Assembly: GCA_001303585.1 (NCBI GenBank)
Contig: LJTT01000016.1
Coordinates: 1 to 41,914 of the forward strand
Source: Betaproteobacteria bacterium SG8_41
GTDB lineage: Bacteria; Pseudomonadota; Gammaproteobacteria; Burkholderiales; SG8-41
Direction of reading: 5' to 3'
Length of the DNA stretch: 41,914 nucleotides
Shown here in pieces: positions 1 through 7,388 of this stretch. The notes beneath the pieces were generated by a model. That model was not told the origin of the DNA and ran no database searches. It saw only the letters and a list, made by a program, of their open reading frames with translations. Positions within the stretch are counted from its first letter, which is position 1. The number at the start of each line of letters is the position of its first letter. Made by a program: the position numbers and the translations under genes.

Positions 1-106
1 CTTCGAGGGCATTTCCGCCCTCGCGCAGGATATGGACCGCCGATTGCGACGCGAGCGCGTGCGGCGCGACGGCCATGCCGCGCGTGGCGGTGATTGCATG
101 AATCAT
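1..106 (-). CDS. ggt: Gamma-glutamyltransferase, N-terminal part (cut by window edge)
   Basis: The minus-strand frame starting with ATG at 104-106 runs off the left edge after 35 codons. Residues 11-35 contain MAVAPHALASQSAV followed by ILREGGNALE, which matches the conserved start of gamma-glutamyltranspeptidases (the pattern around hPLAS...iL..GGNAvDA). These enzymes cleave the gamma-glutamyl bond of glutathione and transfer or hydrolyse the glutamyl group; the catalytic Thr of the small subunit lies far outside this window. No signal peptide precedes the conserved block, so this copy may be cytoplasmic or start elsewhere. The call rests on a short segment, but the pattern is distinctive. 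Confidence 0.72.
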   Translation of the reverse strand, partial: MIHAITATRGMAVAPHALASQSAVHILREGGNALE

Positions 107-451
107 AGAAAGCCCGGTTCGTTCTGACGCCGCGATTGTACGCGACGTGGTCCAGACCTCCCACAAACCGTTTGGCACGCCCCCCGTCAGGCGTCTTCGT
201 CAGAACTAAAACGGCCGCAGCGTGTCACGTGCCGAGACTCGCCGCCCTAGGTCACCGAACTCCGCCTTTTGCCAAACCCAGGTCGAGCGGCGCTCACGCA
301 GTTTGCCTGGGGGTGCGATAATGTTGCTGCGAGTAAGCATAAAACAACCAGCAGCGTGCCGGCGCCGCAGCGTATGAGGCCGGTGAGGAGCCATCGTCGC
401 CGATGACACCATCGCGCACCACCTTCACGATCTTCCTGTGCGTGGTCGCCG
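107..451. other. Intergenic region between ggt and the glycosyltransferase
   Basis: This 345-base gap separates two divergent genes. I see no convincing coding region. It holds an AT-richer patch around 315-350 and a GAGGAG ribosome-binding-like sequence near 385-390. That sequence is suitably placed for the first ATG (403) but not for the ATG of the long reading frame (452). The right end is the first copy of a 49-bp tandem duplication. Confidence 0.6.
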
Positions 452-493
452 ATGACACCATCGCGCACCACCTTCACGATCTTCCTGTGCGTG
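396..493. repeat. 49-bp tandem duplication over a start codon
   Basis: Bases 396-444 and 445-493 are identical and directly adjacent. Each copy begins GTCGCCGATGACACC and ends CTGTGCGTG, so each carries an ATG (403 and 452) and the first codons of the glycosyltransferase. Because 49 is not a multiple of three, the upstream ATG reads out of frame into the second copy. Only the downstream ATG opens the full gene. Confidence 0.97.
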
Positions 494-2080
494 GCCTGGA
501 TACTCCCGGGCCTCATCGGTCACGATCCGTGGAAACCGGACGAAGCGTATACGTTCGGAGTCGTCTACTCCATTCTCGAGGGCGGCTCGTGGGTTTTGCC
601 GCATCTCGCCGGCGAGCCATTCCTCGACAAGCCACCCCTCCTTTACCTAAGTGCGGCCGCGGCCGCGCGGGCGTTCTCGGGATTCCTGCCGCTCCACGAC
701 GCGGCGCGCCTGGTGACGGGCCTGTGGATGGCGCTCACTTTCATTTTCGTGGGGGCGGCGGCGCGCGAACTCCACGGTGAAGGGCGCGGTGCGATCGCTG
801 TGCTGCTGCTGCTCGGCTGCTTCGGCCTCGTGGTGCGCTCGCATCAACTCATCACCGACGTAGCGATGCTTGCCGGATTCGCCATGGCCTACTACGGCTG
901 GGCGCTCACCCTTCGCCGACCGGCCGCCGGCGGATTCTGCGCGGGCACGGGGATGGGCATTGCATTCCTTGCCAACGGCCTGCTGCCGCTCATCATACTG
1001 GGCTGCATCGCGCTCCTCCTGCCCCTGATCTCGCACCACTGGCGCAGCCGCCGCTACGGCGCGGCGTTGCTGGTCTTGGCGCTCGCCGCGGCCCCTTGGG
1101 TCATCATCTGGCCAGCGCTGCTTTACCAGGAAGCGCAGGCGTCGTTCGACAGCTGGCTTTGGGACGCGAACATCGGCACCTATCTGGGCGAGGCGCCCGG
1201 ATTAAGCGCCGGCAGTGTCCACTACTTCAAAATTCTGCCGTGGTACGCCTTCCCCACGTGGCTTCTCGCGCTCTGGGTTCTGTGGCGGGCGCGTGGCCCG
1301 GGACTCGCACAAGCGGCCGTCGCGCTGCCGCTTGTGGGCTTTGCCGTCACGCTTGCGCTCCTGACCGGGTCGGCCGACGCGCGCGAGTTGCTGGCGCTGC
1401 CGCTGTTGCTTCCTCTCGCATTGCTCGCGGTGCCGGCCCCCGACACATTGCGTCGCAGCGCCTCCAACGCATGGTATTGGTTTGGCTTAATGGCCTTTTC
1501 GCTTTTCATCGCCGCATCCTGGTTCTACTGGAGCGGTCTCGAGCTGGGCGTGCCAGCGCGCCTGCACGAGCACTTGCACCGCATCCGCCCGGGCTACACC
1601 CCCGGATTCCGCTGGCTCCCCTTCGTGCTGGGGCTCGCATACACGCTTGCGTGGGTCGCGGTCCTAGTGAGGCTCGAACGAACGAACGAACGACCGTTAC
1701 TGGCCTGGGCGGCGGGCATAACCGCCATGTGGGCGCTGCTTGCCACGCTGTTCTTGGGCTGGGCCGACGCATCGAAGAGCTACCGGTCCATGGTCGCATC
1801 GATGCAGCTGGCGCTGCCCAAGCAGTACGACTGCATCGCCAGTCGCGATCTCACGGAACCGCAGCGCGCGATGCTGCATTATTTTGCCGGCATCATCACT
1901 TATCGGGCGGAAGCTCCCGGGCGGCAACGGGACTGCGAGCTGCTGCTCACCCAGGGCGTGCCGCAATACGAAGTCATTCCGCGGGGAGCCTGGCGCAAGC
2001 TCTGGGAAGGCTCGCGCCCGAGGGACAAGGATGAGCACTACCGGCTCTACCAGCGGGACGTTTCGCCAACTAAACGCTGA
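452..2080 (+). CDS. ArnT/PMT-like membrane glycosyltransferase (GT-C fold)
   Basis: This 542-residue polytopic protein has the features of the ArnT/dolichyl-phosphate-mannose mannosyltransferase superfamily, which transfers a sugar from a polyprenyl-phosphate donor to lipid A, protein or another acceptor on the periplasmic side. Near the N terminus are DPWKPDEA (about residues 25-32) and FLDKPPLLY (about 58-66), equivalent to the acidic first-loop motif and the following DKPP/EKPP motif of ArnT-like enzymes. Many hydrophobic helices follow to about residue 450, then a soluble tail. Substrate and acceptor cannot be inferred. The start is uncertain: the second ATG of a 49-bp duplication gives the full protein, whereas the only good Shine-Dalgarno sequence (GAGGAG near 385) precedes the out-of-frame first ATG. 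Confidence 0.85.
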   Translation: MTPSRTTFTIFLCVAWILPGLIGHDPWKPDEAYTFGVVYSILEGGSWVLPHLAGEPFLDKPPLLYLSAAAAARAFSGFLPLHDAARLVTGLWMALTFIFVGAAARELHGEGRGAIAVLLLLGCFGLVVRSHQLITDVAMLAGFAMAYYGWALTLRRPAAGGFCAGTGMGIAFLANGLLPLIILGCIALLLPLISHHWRSRRYGAALLVLALAAAPWVIIWPALLYQEAQASFDSWLWDANIGTYLGEAPGLSAGSVHYFKILPWYAFPTWLLALWVLWRARGPGLAQAAVALPLVGFAVTLALLTGSADARELLALPLLLPLALLAVPAPDTLRRSASNAWYWFGLMAFSLFIAASWFYWSGLELGVPARLHEHLHRIRPGYTPGFRWLPFVLGLAYTLAWVAVLVRLERTNERPLLAWAAGITAMWALLATLFLGWADASKSYRSMVASMQLALPKQYDCIASRDLTEPQRAMLHYFAGIITYRAEAPGRQRDCELLLTQGVPQYEVIPRGAWRKLWEGSRPRDKDEHYRLYQRDVSPTKR

Positions 2081-2095
2081 GGGGCGGGCACTTCG

Positions 2096-2209
2096 GGTTC
2101 AAGGTTCAACGTTCAACGTTCAACGTTCAAGCAGAACTGAACGGCAGCGGTTTACGAAGTTCCTCACTTTGAACTTTGAACCCGGAACATTGAACCGGGA
2201 ACATTGAAC
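2096..2209. repeat. Mirrored 7-bp array (GTTCAA / TTGAAC)
   Basis: Five consecutive 7-bp units (GGTTCAA twice, then CGTTCAA three times) occupy 2096-2130. After a 37-base spacer, six 7-bp units of the inverted type NNNGAAC (for example TTTGAAC, ATTGAAC, CGGGAAC) occupy 2168-2209. The arms are complementary in several registers, so a hairpin or cruciform could slide. The array lies between two co-directional genes, the glycosyltransferase and hslO. Confidence 0.93.
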
Positions 2210-2240
2210 TTAAAACGTTATCTTCGTCACCCATCACGGC

Positions 2241-3092
2241 ATGTTAATGCCTGACTCCGTCCAGCGTTTTCTTTTCGAGCGCGCGCCTATTCGCGGCGAG
2301 ATCGTGCATCTCGAGGCTGCCTGGCAGGCCGTCCTCGAGCGCCACGACTATCCGCCGGTGCTGCGCGCGTTGCTCGGCGAAATGATGGCGGCGGCAGCAC
2401 TGCTCGCCGCCACCATCAAGTTCGAAGGCTCGCTCATCATGCAGATGCACGGAAGCGGTCCAGTCAGCTTGCTGGTCGTTGAATGCGAAAACGGCCGCAC
2501 CTTGCGCGCTACCGCCAAGTGGCGCGGTAAGCCGGAACCCGGGCCACTTGCCGCGTTGTTGGGCGAGGGACGCTTCGCGATCACGCTGGCTGCCGGGCCT
2601 GGAAAGCAGAGTTACCAGGGTATCGTCGATATAGAGGGCGGCGACGTGGCCGCGGTACTCGAGCATTACCTGCGCCGCTCCGAGCAGATCGAGTCGCGTC
2701 TATGGCTTGCCGTCGATGACAAACGCGCGGCCGGCCTGTTACTGCAGAAGCTGCCCCACCCCGGCGAAGGCGAAGACTGGCAGCGTGCGCAGCAGTTGGC
2801 GCAGACTTTGACCGAGCAAGAGCTGCTCGAGCTTCCGGCCTACTCGATCGTCCGCCGCCTGTACTCTCAGGAGGACGTGCGCTTGTTCGAACCGCGCCCG
2901 CTCGCCTTTCACTGCTCGTGCTCGCAGGAGCGTGTCGCGGCCATGCTGCGCATGCTCGGATATGACGAAGTTCGGGCTATACTGGCCGAGCGCGGGATGG
3001 TGGACGTCGGTTGCGAGTTCTGCGGGCAGTCGTACCGTTTCGACCGGTGGGAAGCCGAGCGCGTCTTCATCGCCGCTGCCGGTCAACGGTGA
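2241..3092 (+). CDS. hslO: Hsp33 redox-regulated chaperonin
   Basis: This is a cytoplasmic holdase chaperone that is activated by oxidants when its four-cysteine zinc centre is oxidised. The 283-residue length is normal. The C-terminal zinc centre is plain: C225-x-C227, then thirty residues, then C258-x-x-C261 in CEFCGQ. Upstream is the Hsp33 core with FEGSLIMQMHGSGPVSLLV-type strands and GKPEPGPLAALLGEG. The start could be 2241 or the internal ATG at 2247; neither has a strong ribosome-binding site. Together with the OsmC-family gene further on, this gives a local concentration of peroxide and thiol stress functions, although bktB lies between them. Confidence 0.96.
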   Translation: MLMPDSVQRFLFERAPIRGEIVHLEAAWQAVLERHDYPPVLRALLGEMMAAAALLAATIKFEGSLIMQMHGSGPVSLLVVECENGRTLRATAKWRGKPEPGPLAALLGEGRFAITLAAGPGKQSYQGIVDIEGGDVAAVLEHYLRRSEQIESRLWLAVDDKRAAGLLLQKLPHPGEGEDWQRAQQLAQTLTEQELLELPAYSIVRRLYSQEDVRLFEPRPLAFHCSCSQERVAAMLRMLGYDEVRAILAERGMVDVGCEFCGQSYRFDRWEAERVFIAAAGQR

Positions 3093-3313
3093 AGGGCAGG
3101 TGGCGAGCGGATTGGACCCGTTGACCGATCGCTCATCACCGATTGTCGCGCGTCTGCTGCCGTCATCTCATGGTTTCCTGTCGCGATGCTGTGCCGCACA
3201 ATTTTCTCGACAGTGGTGCGACAGGGGCGTAAACTTCGGGTCTCCAGCCCCGGCCCCGGGGCGCGAAATTTTCAATATCCTCCATTTAAAATCAGTTAGT
3301 TAAGGAGAAGGAC

Positions 3314-4501
3314 ATGAGCAGCGGGCGCGAAGTGGTTGTGCTCTCGGGTGTACGGACCGCCATCGGCGATTACGGCGGCGCATTGAAGGATCTCGCCCCC
3401 ACCGAACTTGCCGGGCAAGTGATCCGCGAAGCCGTCAAGCGCGCCAAGATCGACTCAAAGGAAGTCGGCACATGCGTGCTCGGCAATGTCATCCACACTG
3501 AGGCCAAGGACATGTACCTCTCGCGCGTGTCTGCCCTGAAAGGCGGCCTCTCGGATGATTCCACCGCGTTCGGGGTCAATCGCCTGTGCGGCAGCGGTCT
3601 GCAGGCCATCGTGTCGGCCTCGCAGGGGATCGTGCTCGGTGACAATGAGATTGCGGTTGCCGGCGGCACGGAGTCGATGAGCCGCGGCGGCTATCTCATG
3701 CCCACGCTGCGCTGGGGCCAGCGCATGAACGACGGCGGCGTCGTGGACATGATGGTGGGCGCGCTGACCGATCCGTTTGACACTGTTCACATGGGCATCA
3801 CCGCCGAAAACATCGCGGACAAGTGGAAGATCACGCGCGACCAGCAGGACGAGTTCGCCGTGGAAAGCCACCGGCGCGCCGTGAATGCCATTGAAAAGGG
3901 CTACTTCAAGGACCAGATCCTGCCGATTGAACTGAAAACGCGTAAAGGCCCCGTGGTCTTCGACAAGGACGAGCATCCGCGCGCAGACGCCTCGCGCGAG
4001 GGCATGGCCAAGCTGCGCGCCGTCTTCAAAAAGGACGGTTCGGTCACCGCCGGCAACGCCTCTGGCATCAACGATGGCGCGGCGGCAGTCGTGCTCATGG
4101 AGCGGGCAGCAGCCGAAAAACGCGGCTTGAAGCCCATGGCGCGGCTCGTGGCCTACGGATTGGCCGGCGTTGACCACAAGATCATGGGCATCGGGCCGGT
4201 GCCTGCCTCGACAAGCGCGCTCGCCAAGGCGGGGCTGAAGCTCGAGCAGATGGACGTAATCGAATCGAACGAGGCCTTTTCCGTGCAGGCGCTCGCGGTC
4301 GCCTGCGACCTGAAGCTCGATCCGAAGAAGACCAATCCCAATGGCGGCGCCGTCGCATTGGGACACCCGATCGGCGCGACCGGCGCGGTTCTCGCGGTGA
4401 AGGCCCTCTACGAGCTGCAGCGCATCGGCGGCAAATATGCGCTGGTGACGATGTGCATCGGCGGCGGCCAGGGCATCGCGGCGATCTTTGAAAGAATGTA
4501 G
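3314..4501 (+). CDS. bktB: Acetyl-CoA C-acyltransferase (beta-ketothiolase, BktB type)
   Basis: A thiolase that condenses two acyl-CoA molecules or cleaves 3-ketoacyl-CoA; BktB-type enzymes accept acetyl- plus propionyl-CoA and feed polyhydroxyalkanoate synthesis in Cupriavidus. It has 395 residues. The nucleophilic Cys92 lies in NRLCGSGLQAIVSA, His351 in GHPIGATGA and the acid/base Cys381 in MCIGGGQGIAAIFER; NEAFSVQA is also present. The N terminus (REVVVLSGVRTAIGDYGG) and C terminus resemble Cupriavidus BktB more than PhaA. A strong AAGGAGAAGG ribosome-binding site at 3302-3311 sets the start. The gene is followed by a rho-independent terminator, so it appears to be monocistronic. Substrate range is inferred from resemblance only. 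Confidence 0.93.
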   Translation: MSSGREVVVLSGVRTAIGDYGGALKDLAPTELAGQVIREAVKRAKIDSKEVGTCVLGNVIHTEAKDMYLSRVSALKGGLSDDSTAFGVNRLCGSGLQAIVSASQGIVLGDNEIAVAGGTESMSRGGYLMPTLRWGQRMNDGGVVDMMVGALTDPFDTVHMGITAENIADKWKITRDQQDEFAVESHRRAVNAIEKGYFKDQILPIELKTRKGPVVFDKDEHPRADASREGMAKLRAVFKKDGSVTAGNASGINDGAAAVVLMERAAAEKRGLKPMARLVAYGLAGVDHKIMGIGPVPASTSALAKAGLKLEQMDVIESNEAFSVQALAVACDLKLDPKKTNPNGGAVALGHPIGATGAVLAVKALYELQRIGGKYALVTMCIGGGQGIAAIFERM

Positions 4502-4564
4502 TCAGCCGCTCGACGCTGCCGGCGTGCGTCCGAATAACTCGCGCGACATCGGCCGGCTACGGGG

Positions 4565-4590
4565 AACGCCGCGCAATGCGCGGCGTTTTT
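4565..4590 (+). terminator. Rho-independent terminator after the thiolase gene
   Basis: The inverted repeat AACGCCGCGC / GCGCGGCGTT with a three-base loop (AAT) is followed by a run of five T (4586-4590). It sits 64 bases behind the bktB stop codon. Confidence 0.9.
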
Positions 4591-4728
4591 CATTCTGGTG
4601 CCCGCACAACCCCCGGCCTTGACTGCGCTCGCGACAGCGGGTGCAAGCAGTATAAGATAGGGCTATCCCGACGTGCGCTGCGAACAGACGGCGGGATCGC
4701 ACGGTTATTCATCCATGGAGGAAACACG

Positions 4729-5271
4729 ATGACAAAACCCCTGGGCAACGAAGATTTGTCCGCCAAGCCCGGTGAGCGGGTAATCGACAAACCCGAGCTC
4801 CCGGCAGCCGGCATTACCAACGAGAATGAAGCGCACACCGAGGTCATGGCCGGCGAGATGCAGCTCAAGCGCGGCACGTCGGGAAAATTCGAGGTGCTCT
4901 GCGACGAGCCGGCGCGCATCGGCGGCACCGACAAGTACCCGTCGCCGATGACTTACCTCGCCATGGCGATCGGCTTTTGACTACTCACCCAGGTTGCGCG
5001 GTACGCGCACATGATGAAGATGAAGGTGAACGGCGCGAACTGCCGCGTCGTCCTGCGCAAGCATCTCGGCGGCTCTGTGCTGAAAGGCACGGTGTTCAAC
5101 CGCTGGGAAGGCGTCAGCACGTATCTCAAGGTGGAAAGCGATGAACCCGAGGACAAGCTCGCGCATCTCCTGAAGAACGCCAAGGCCGGATGCTTCGCGG
5201 AAGGCCTGATCACGCAGGCTGTTCCGTTGCACAGTCACATCGAGTTGAACGGCAAGCCCTTTCAACTGTGA
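4729..5271 (+). CDS. OsmC-family protein with in-frame UGA (candidate selenoprotein, Sec84)
   Basis: One OsmC/Ohr-like protein of 180 residues is interrupted by a single TGA at 4978-4980, codon 84. The frame is open and homologous on both sides: GGTDKYPSPMTYLAMAIGF before the TGA and LLTQVARYAHMM after it. In OsmC and Ohr the residue at this point, at the head of the central helix, is the peroxidatic Cys, so UGA replaces exactly the catalytic residue. The partner cysteine is retained at Cys155 in AKAGCFAEG. A six-base-pair hairpin at 4995-5009 fits a bacterial SECIS. GGAGG at 4717-4721 fixes the start at 4729. The likely role is thiol- or selenol-dependent reduction of organic hydroperoxides in the cytoplasm. 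The alternative is a Cys-to-TGA mutation or sequencing error, which the hairpin argues against. No sel genes lie in this window. Confidence 0.82.
4995..5009 (+). promoter_or_regulatory. Candidate bacterial SECIS hairpin
   Basis: TGCGCG (4995-5000) pairs perfectly with CGCGCA (5004-5009) around a GTA loop. The first loop base, G5001, is separated from the TGA by 20 nt. Bacterial SECIS models ask for a small apical loop with a G in its first two positions, 16-37 nt after the UGA, and this fits. SelB would bind here to deliver Sec-tRNA. Confidence 0.7.
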
Positions 5272-5279
5272 TGCATGCT

Positions 5280-5365
5280 GGTGATGAGTACTGGTGATTC
5301 GAAATGGTGACAGGTTATGTAAAGCGTCTTTCCATCACCATTGATCATCACCGTCTCTCATCACC
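5280..5365. repeat. Mirrored 13-bp array (GGTGA / TCACC)
   Basis: GGTGA recurs at 5280, 5293 and 5306, an exact 13-bp period. After a gap, TCACC recurs at 5335, 5348 and 5361, again exactly 13 bp apart. The best unit is close to GGTGATGAGTACT. The array fills the gap between two convergent genes, the OsmC-family gene and the EI24 protein, so it could also act as a bidirectional terminator. Confidence 0.93.
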
Positions 5366-5373
5366 AGCACTCT

Positions 5374-6093
5374 TCACACTTTTTGCCTCAGGCGGGAAAG
5401 CTCGCCAAGGCAGAGGTGCGTGAACGCCAGCCCCGAGAGCACCGGGACCAGGAGGTTCAGCACGGGCACGTAATACAGGAGCGCCAGCAGCAGGCCCATC
5501 AGGATGAGCCGGCCGCTGCTGCCTTGCACGATTCTCCGATACTCCGCAATGCTCGCGTGTTCCGCCAGCGCGTCATAGCGAAACATCCTTTGAGTAAACC
5601 ACGCCGACAACAGCGGCGGCAGCACCAACGCGCCAATCCCCGTCAACCACAATGGCAGCGTCAGAAGCCAGAGCCCCGCGAACCACAGTATTCCACGCAC
5701 GGCATTCCACACGCTGCCAATTACGGTGCCCCCGCGGCGCAACTCGAGCGCGCCGAAATGGCGCTCCCCTACCAGTTTGACGATGACCGGCATGGCGACG
5801 AGCTCGGTGATGACCACGACCGTGATCAGCATCAGTGGCACCACGAACGCGACGAGCACGAGGGTGGCAACCGAGCTCACCAGCCAGCCAGGGTCGAACG
5901 ACTGGATCCACTGGCCGAACGCCGTCGCGGCGAGCGTCGTGTCGACCCATGCGATCCATTCGTCCCAGAATGCCCAGGTGAGAGCCGTCCAGAGCACGAA
6001 TCCCCCAATCGGCGGCACGAGCACCAGCGCCAGAATGCGCGCCTCCCGCAAATCTCGCACGGCGCCAAGAAAGGCATTGATTACGCGTTTCAT
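5374..6093 (-). CDS. EI24-domain membrane protein (CysZ-like)
   Basis: A 239-residue integral membrane protein with several long hydrophobic segments (about residues 20-42, 75-105, 135-165 and 195-220). The pattern, including LVAMPVIVKLVGERHFG and a late YYVPVLNLLVPVLSGLAF stretch, matches the EI24/CysZ family. CysZ is a sulfate permease, but most betaproteobacterial members are uncharacterised, so transport of sulfate should not be assumed. It begins 11 bases after the lrgB stop, so it is probably the third gene of the lrgA-lrgB operon. An AAGGTAGG-like ribosome-binding site precedes the ATG. Confidence 0.82.
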   Translation of the reverse strand: MKRVINAFLGAVRDLREARILALVLVPPIGGFVLWTALTWAFWDEWIAWVDTTLAATAFGQWIQSFDPGWLVSSVATLVLVAFVVPLMLITVVVITELVAMPVIVKLVGERHFGALELRRGGTVIGSVWNAVRGILWFAGLWLLTLPLWLTGIGALVLPPLLSAWFTQRMFRYDALAEHASIAEYRRIVQGSSGRLILMGLLLALLYYVPVLNLLVPVLSGLAFTHLCLGELSRLRQKV

Positions 6094-6104
6094 ACGACCT
6101 ACCT

Positions 6105-6833
6105 TTAGAAGTTCCTGATCAAACCGACGGCGACCGGCACCAGCACGGCGGTGAGCAACCCGTTCAGTCCCATTCCGAGACCGGCGAAAGCGCCGGCTTC
6201 CTCGCTTACCTGAAAAGCGCGGGCCGTTCCGATCCCGTGCGCGGCGACGCCAATCGCAAAGCCGCGCACGCTGAAGTCCCGGATGCGCAAGGCATCAAGC
6301 ACGTACTTCGCCATGACTGCCCCGCTGATGCCGGTCAGAATCACCAGCACCGCGGTAAGCGAGGGAATCCCGCCCAGCTTTTCCGTGATGCCCATCGCGA
6401 TGGGAGCTGTGACTGACTTCGGCACCAGAGAGAGCAGCGTCGCATCGCTCGCGCCAAGGGCCCACCCGATCGCCAGCACCGAGACAATGGCCGTCACCGA
6501 CCCCGCCACGAGCGCGCCGCCAAGCGGCATGAGCAGCTTCCGCAGCTTGTCGAATTGAGCGTAGAGCGGGATGGCCAGCGCAACGGTGGCGGGCCCCAGA
6601 AGGAAATGAACGAACTGCGCGCCTTCGAAATAGGTCGAGTACGCCGTGCCCGTCGCCTTGAGCGCAGCAACGAGCGCCACGATGGCGATCGGGACAGGAT
6701 TAAGCAAGGGATTGAAACCCGCGCGGGCATAGACCCAGTACGCCGCCTGGTACGCGATGAGCGTGATCGTCAGCCATAGCAGCGGGCTGGCCGAAAGATA
6801 GACCCAGATGTCCGCGATGCGCGGTGGAATCAT
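6105..6833 (-). CDS. lrgB: LrgB/CidB-family membrane protein
   Basis: A 242-residue membrane protein of the LrgB family. These proteins work with LrgA/CidA-type partners in murein hydrolase export control, programmed lysis or, in some systems, small-metabolite transport. Typical family stretches are visible: NPVPIAI, FLGPATVALAIPLY, PKSVTAPIAMGI and AAHGIGTARAF near the C terminus. The ATG at 6831-6833 overlaps the TGA of the upstream gene by four bases (ATGA), indicating translational coupling. The frame stays open further upstream, but that part is out-of-frame lrgA sequence. Confidence 0.93.
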   Translation of the reverse strand: MIPPRIADIWVYLSASPLLWLTITLIAYQAAYWVYARAGFNPLLNPVPIAIVALVAALKATGTAYSTYFEGAQFVHFLLGPATVALAIPLYAQFDKLRKLLMPLGGALVAGSVTAIVSVLAIGWALGASDATLLSLVPKSVTAPIAMGITEKLGGIPSLTAVLVILTGISGAVMAKYVLDALRIRDFSVRGFAIGVAAHGIGTARAFQVSEEAGAFAGLGMGLNGLLTAVLVPVAVGLIRNF

Positions 6834-7201
6834 CGCTGCTTCTCCCGCACCCGGTGCTGGTGCAACCGGATGAGCGCCTGCATCGTCAGCGCGGCCGCGG
6901 CGATGGCAAGCGCCGTGCTGCCAAGCACAGCGGCGATGATCGGCACGACCTCCCCCGACACCCGCGAAAAATGAACCATCACACCCACGCCTGCCGGCAC
7001 GAACAGGAGCGACAAGTGCTGCAGTATGGTGTTCGCGGTCGTGTGCAGGCCGTCGGGTATCGAGCCCTTGAACCACAGCGAGAGGAACAGCAAGAGCATC
7101 CCCACCACCGGGCCGGGCACGGGCAGGGCCAGAAAGTGCACGAGCACTTCGCCGACCAGCTGATAAACCAGCAACGTCGTAATGGCTCCGAGCATCGACA
7201 T
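6830..7201 (-). CDS. lrgA: CidA/LrgA-family holin-like protein
   Basis: A 123-residue protein with about four transmembrane segments, of the CidA/LrgA holin-like family. It includes LVGEVLVHFLALPVPGPVVGM and LSLLFVPAGVGVM, both diagnostic of this family. It is the partner of the LrgB protein whose start overlaps its stop. I chose the ATG at 7199-7201 because GGAGA lies just upstream. The frame remains open to 7300, but the extra residues do not resemble the family. The gene is divergent from pgi. Confidence 0.93.
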   Translation of the reverse strand: MSMLGAITTLLVYQLVGEVLVHFLALPVPGPVVGMLLLFLSLWFKGSIPDGLHTTANTILQHLSLLFVPAGVGVMVHFSRVSGEVVPIIAAVLGSTALAIAAAALTMQALIRLHQHRVREKQR

Positions 7202-7388
7202 TCTCCGCTCAAGTGAATGCGGGTCACACTCCGTCGGGCAACAGCCCTCGCCCCAAGAGGCCGGATCGAAGAGGTGGCTCGCTACTGCCTCAGCTCCCAT
7301 TCTACGAGTGCCCGCCGAAGGAAAACAGGTACAATCAATGCTGGATCTTCAATTCATATCAGCCATCGTCCTTTCGCGTCATATCGTC

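Noticed and set aside
121-206. 9-bp inverted repeat GTTCTGACG / CGTCAGAAC in the ggt upstream region
   Set aside because: The arms are 68 bases apart and the match is short; chance is a sufficient explanation.
2096-2209. CRISPR array
   Set aside because: Units are only 7 bp, directly adjacent, without spacers, and the second half is inverted; no cas genes are present.
4576-4728. Upstream extension of the OsmC-family gene to an ATG at 4576
   Set aside because: The extension would begin inside the terminator hairpin, is not OsmC-like, and GGAGG before 4729 marks the real start.
7182-7388. N-terminal extension of Pgi
   Set aside because: It overlaps the start of lrgA on the other strand and is not conserved in the Pgi family.
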